Assembly: GCA_937959065.1 (NCBI GenBank)
Contig: CALGOI010000204.1
Coordinates: 1-14,998, forward strand
Reading direction: 5' to 3'
From: an uncultured Ignavibacteriota bacterium
Lineage (GTDB): Bacteria; Bacteroidota; Ignavibacteria; Tepidaquicellales; Tepidaquicellaceae
Length of the DNA stretch: 14,998 bases
The notes under the pieces were generated by a model that was not told where the DNA came from, made no database searches, and worked only from the letters and a program-made list of their open reading frames with translations. Positions 13,560 to 14,998 of the stretch are shown one piece after another (the first letter of the stretch is position 1; every line of letters begins with the position of its first letter). The translations under genes were made by a program, and so were the position numbers.

Positions 13560-14376
13560 GACATCATACAACTGCAGCAAGATCGTCGCAACCAATTACA
13601 GCACATCGTTTTCCATAGGCATACGCATGCTGAAAAAGGAATTCAGGGATCCTGTGTACGCCATTTACGGATATGTCAGGATAGCAGACGAAATTGTGGA
13701 TACATTCCATGATTATGATAAGAAAGCTTTATTGGAAGATTACAAGAAAGCGACATATGAAGCATTGGAGACAAAAATCTCATCAAATCCCGTTATAAAC
13801 AGCTTCCAGGAAGTAGTCCATAAATACAATATCGATATTGAACTCATCGAGGCATTCCTGAACAGTATGAAAATGGATCTATATAACCGTGTCTATGACG
13901 AGAAAACATACAAAAACTACCTGTACGGTTCAGCTGAAGTAGTAGGACTCATGTGCTTAAAGGTGTTTTGTGAAGGCAATGAGGTTTTGTATCAGAATTT
14001 AAAAGGTCCTGCCAGGGCTTTAGGTTCGGGTTTTCAAAAGGTAAATTTTCTCAGGGATATGAGAAGTGATTTTAATGATAGAGGAAGAGTATATTTTCCC
14101 GGTGTGGATTTTAATAAATTTACAATAGATGAAAAAAAAGTAATAGAAAATGACATACTCAAAAATTTCGAGATTACAAGAAACGGAATAAAGGCCCTTC
14201 CAAAGGGATCGAAATTCGGAGTATATGTCGCCTTTATGTATTTTTACAGTTTATTAAAGAAGATAAGGAAATCATCGGAAGCAGATATCACCAAAGAGCG
14301 GGTAAGAGTAGGAAATGTAAGTAAGATATTCATATTATGTGATTCATTTCTCAGATTTAAATTCAAAATGCTTTAA
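13540..14376 (+). CDS. crtB: Phytoene synthase
   Basis: A 278-aa trans-isoprenyl diphosphate synthase that condenses two GGPP into phytoene, the first committed carotenoid step. Both Asp-rich Mg-diphosphate motifs are present: ADEIVD (49-54) and RDMRSD (172-177). The family segments YGSAEVVGLM (129-138), ARALGSGFQKVNFLRD (158-173) and DRGRVYFP (180-187) are also present. The ATG lies 20 nt inside crtI and is preceded by an AGGA-rich stretch, so it is translationally coupled. The stop codon overlaps the cyclase ATG by 1 nt. Squalene or dehydrosqualene synthase is possible in principle, but the neighbours fit phytoene. No GGPP synthase gene is in view. Confidence 0.95.
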   Translation: MINLYNKTSYNCSKIVATNYSTSFSIGIRMLKKEFRDPVYAIYGYVRIADEIVDTFHDYDKKALLEDYKKATYEALETKISSNPVINSFQEVVHKYNIDIELIEAFLNSMKMDLYNRVYDEKTYKNYLYGSAEVVGLMCLKVFCEGNEVLYQNLKGPARALGSGFQKVNFLRDMRSDFNDRGRVYFPGVDFNKFTIDEKKVIENDILKNFEITRNGIKALPKGSKFGVYVAFMYFYSLLKKIRKSSEADITKERVRVGNVSKIFILCDSFLRFKFKML

Positions 14377-14998
14377 TGTACACATATTTATTACTGGATG
14401 TACTTTCCTTTCTCAGTGTCTTTGTATTTTCATTCATGAAACCGGTAAGGTACTATCAAAAATGGAAATACCTTGTACCGGCTCTTGTAATCACAGGTGC
14501 ATTTTTTATTGTGTGGGATTACTTCTTCACAGAGATGGGTGTGTGGTCATTCAATCCACAGTTTATCACGGGTTTATATTTTTTAAACTTACCTATGGAG
14601 GAATGGCTGTTTTTCATTGTTATCCCTTTTGCATGTGTATTCATTTATGAAAACATTAGAAAGTGGAGAGGAACGTTTTTCTTCACTCAAAGCAAATATA
14701 TTTATTTTGTTCTGGTGGCAGTTTTAATAGGTACAGCAATTTACAATAATGATAAGATATATACTTTAACCTCATTTGTTGGCGCATCAATTGTTATCAT
14801 AATCCATTATATACTATTTAGAGATAAATTTCTTGGAATTTTTCTAATTGCTTATCTTATACACTTAATCCCTTTTTTCATAGTTAACGGAGTACTCACA
14901 AATGAACCGGTAGTAATCTACAATAATGCCGAAAACCTTTCCATCAGACTCACCACTATACCAATCGAAGATACTATGTATTCATTGATGTTATTTTT
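14376..14998 (+). CDS. Lycopene beta-cyclase, CrtYcd-type membrane protein (3' end beyond the window)
   Basis: An open frame from ATG 14376 (TAATG overlap with crtB) reaches the right edge, giving 207 codons of a polytopic membrane protein. It has the two-part architecture of fused CrtYc/CrtYd cyclases: NLPMEEWLFFIVIPFACVF (about 71-89) and NAENLSIRLTTIPIEDTMY (about 184-202), each with the conserved P-x-E-(E/D) motif. The small domain is repeated once, with hydrophobic helices between. It would cyclise both ends of lycopene to beta-carotene, which CrtZ then hydroxylates. Fused cyclases of this kind are usually about 230 aa, so perhaps 20-30 residues are missing. It is not the FAD-type CrtY. 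Confidence 0.9.
   Translation, partial: MYTYLLLDVLSFLSVFVFSFMKPVRYYQKWKYLVPALVITGAFFIVWDYFFTEMGVWSFNPQFITGLYFLNLPMEEWLFFIVIPFACVFIYENIRKWRGTFFFTQSKYIYFVLVAVLIGTAIYNNDKIYTLTSFVGASIVIIIHYILFRDKFLGIFLIAYLIHLIPFFIVNGVLTNEPVVIYNNAENLSIRLTTIPIEDTMYSLMLF

Noticed and set aside
14339..14650. 103-aa plus-strand open frame at the crtB/cyclase junction
   Set aside because: Cys-rich out-of-frame reading; the +0 frame from ATG 14376 gives a clear lycopene cyclase.

Overview
The window reads as a chromosomal segment of an AT-rich bacterium of the Bacteroidota / Ignavibacteriota (FCB) type. This is inferred from gene content and style, not from a marker gene. The pointers are a membrane lycopene cyclase of the CrtYcd kind in a crtZ-I-B-Y cluster, a methylmalonyl-CoA mutase split into separate polypeptides, frequent TTG starts, weak or absent Shine-Dalgarno sites before many genes, one TAnnTTTG-like promoter box, and CCCCGTCTGA...CCCCTCTCAAGAGGGG palindromic repeats. 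No rRNA, tRNA, CRISPR array or classical transposase was seen.

Region 1 (1-4341) is mainly on the minus strand. It holds the start of a secreted protein that runs off the left edge, a small DUF559 PD-(D/E)XK-type nuclease between two inverted palindromic repeats, an acetyl-CoA synthetase (acs) between two further copies of the repeat in direct orientation, a small probably exported protein of unknown function, and an OsmC-family protein.

Region 2 (4342-6720) is on the plus strand. Two tandem paralogous membrane-anchored diheme cytochromes c each carry their own intrinsic terminator, which suggests separate transcription units.

Region 3 (6785-11220) is on the plus strand. It runs fabD, a 9-bp tandem repeat array, fabG, a small lipoprotein, a stand-alone catalytic subunit of methylmalonyl-CoA mutase, and an SDR oxidoreductase that overlaps the mutase by 8 nt. 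It links malonyl-ACP loading and 3-ketoacyl-ACP reduction with propionyl/methylmalonyl-CoA metabolism. The B12-binding mutase partner is not in the window.

Region 4 (11221-14998) starts with about 350 nt without a recognisable gene, containing a 12-codon ORF with a perfect Shine-Dalgarno and a possible promoter/operator. The tightly packed carotenoid operon crtZ-crtI-crtB-crtY follows, with the last gene cut by the right edge. Together these would take GGPP to phytoene, lycopene, beta-carotene and zeaxanthin; a GGPP synthase is not visible.

The part most worth a second look is the repeat family and its nuclease at 336-1020 and 3231-3315. It has a two-hairpin design with compensatory base changes, truncated satellites, and a DUF559 nuclease gene fitted almost exactly between two inverted copies. 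This resembles a REP-type non-autonomous element with an unusual nuclease partner.
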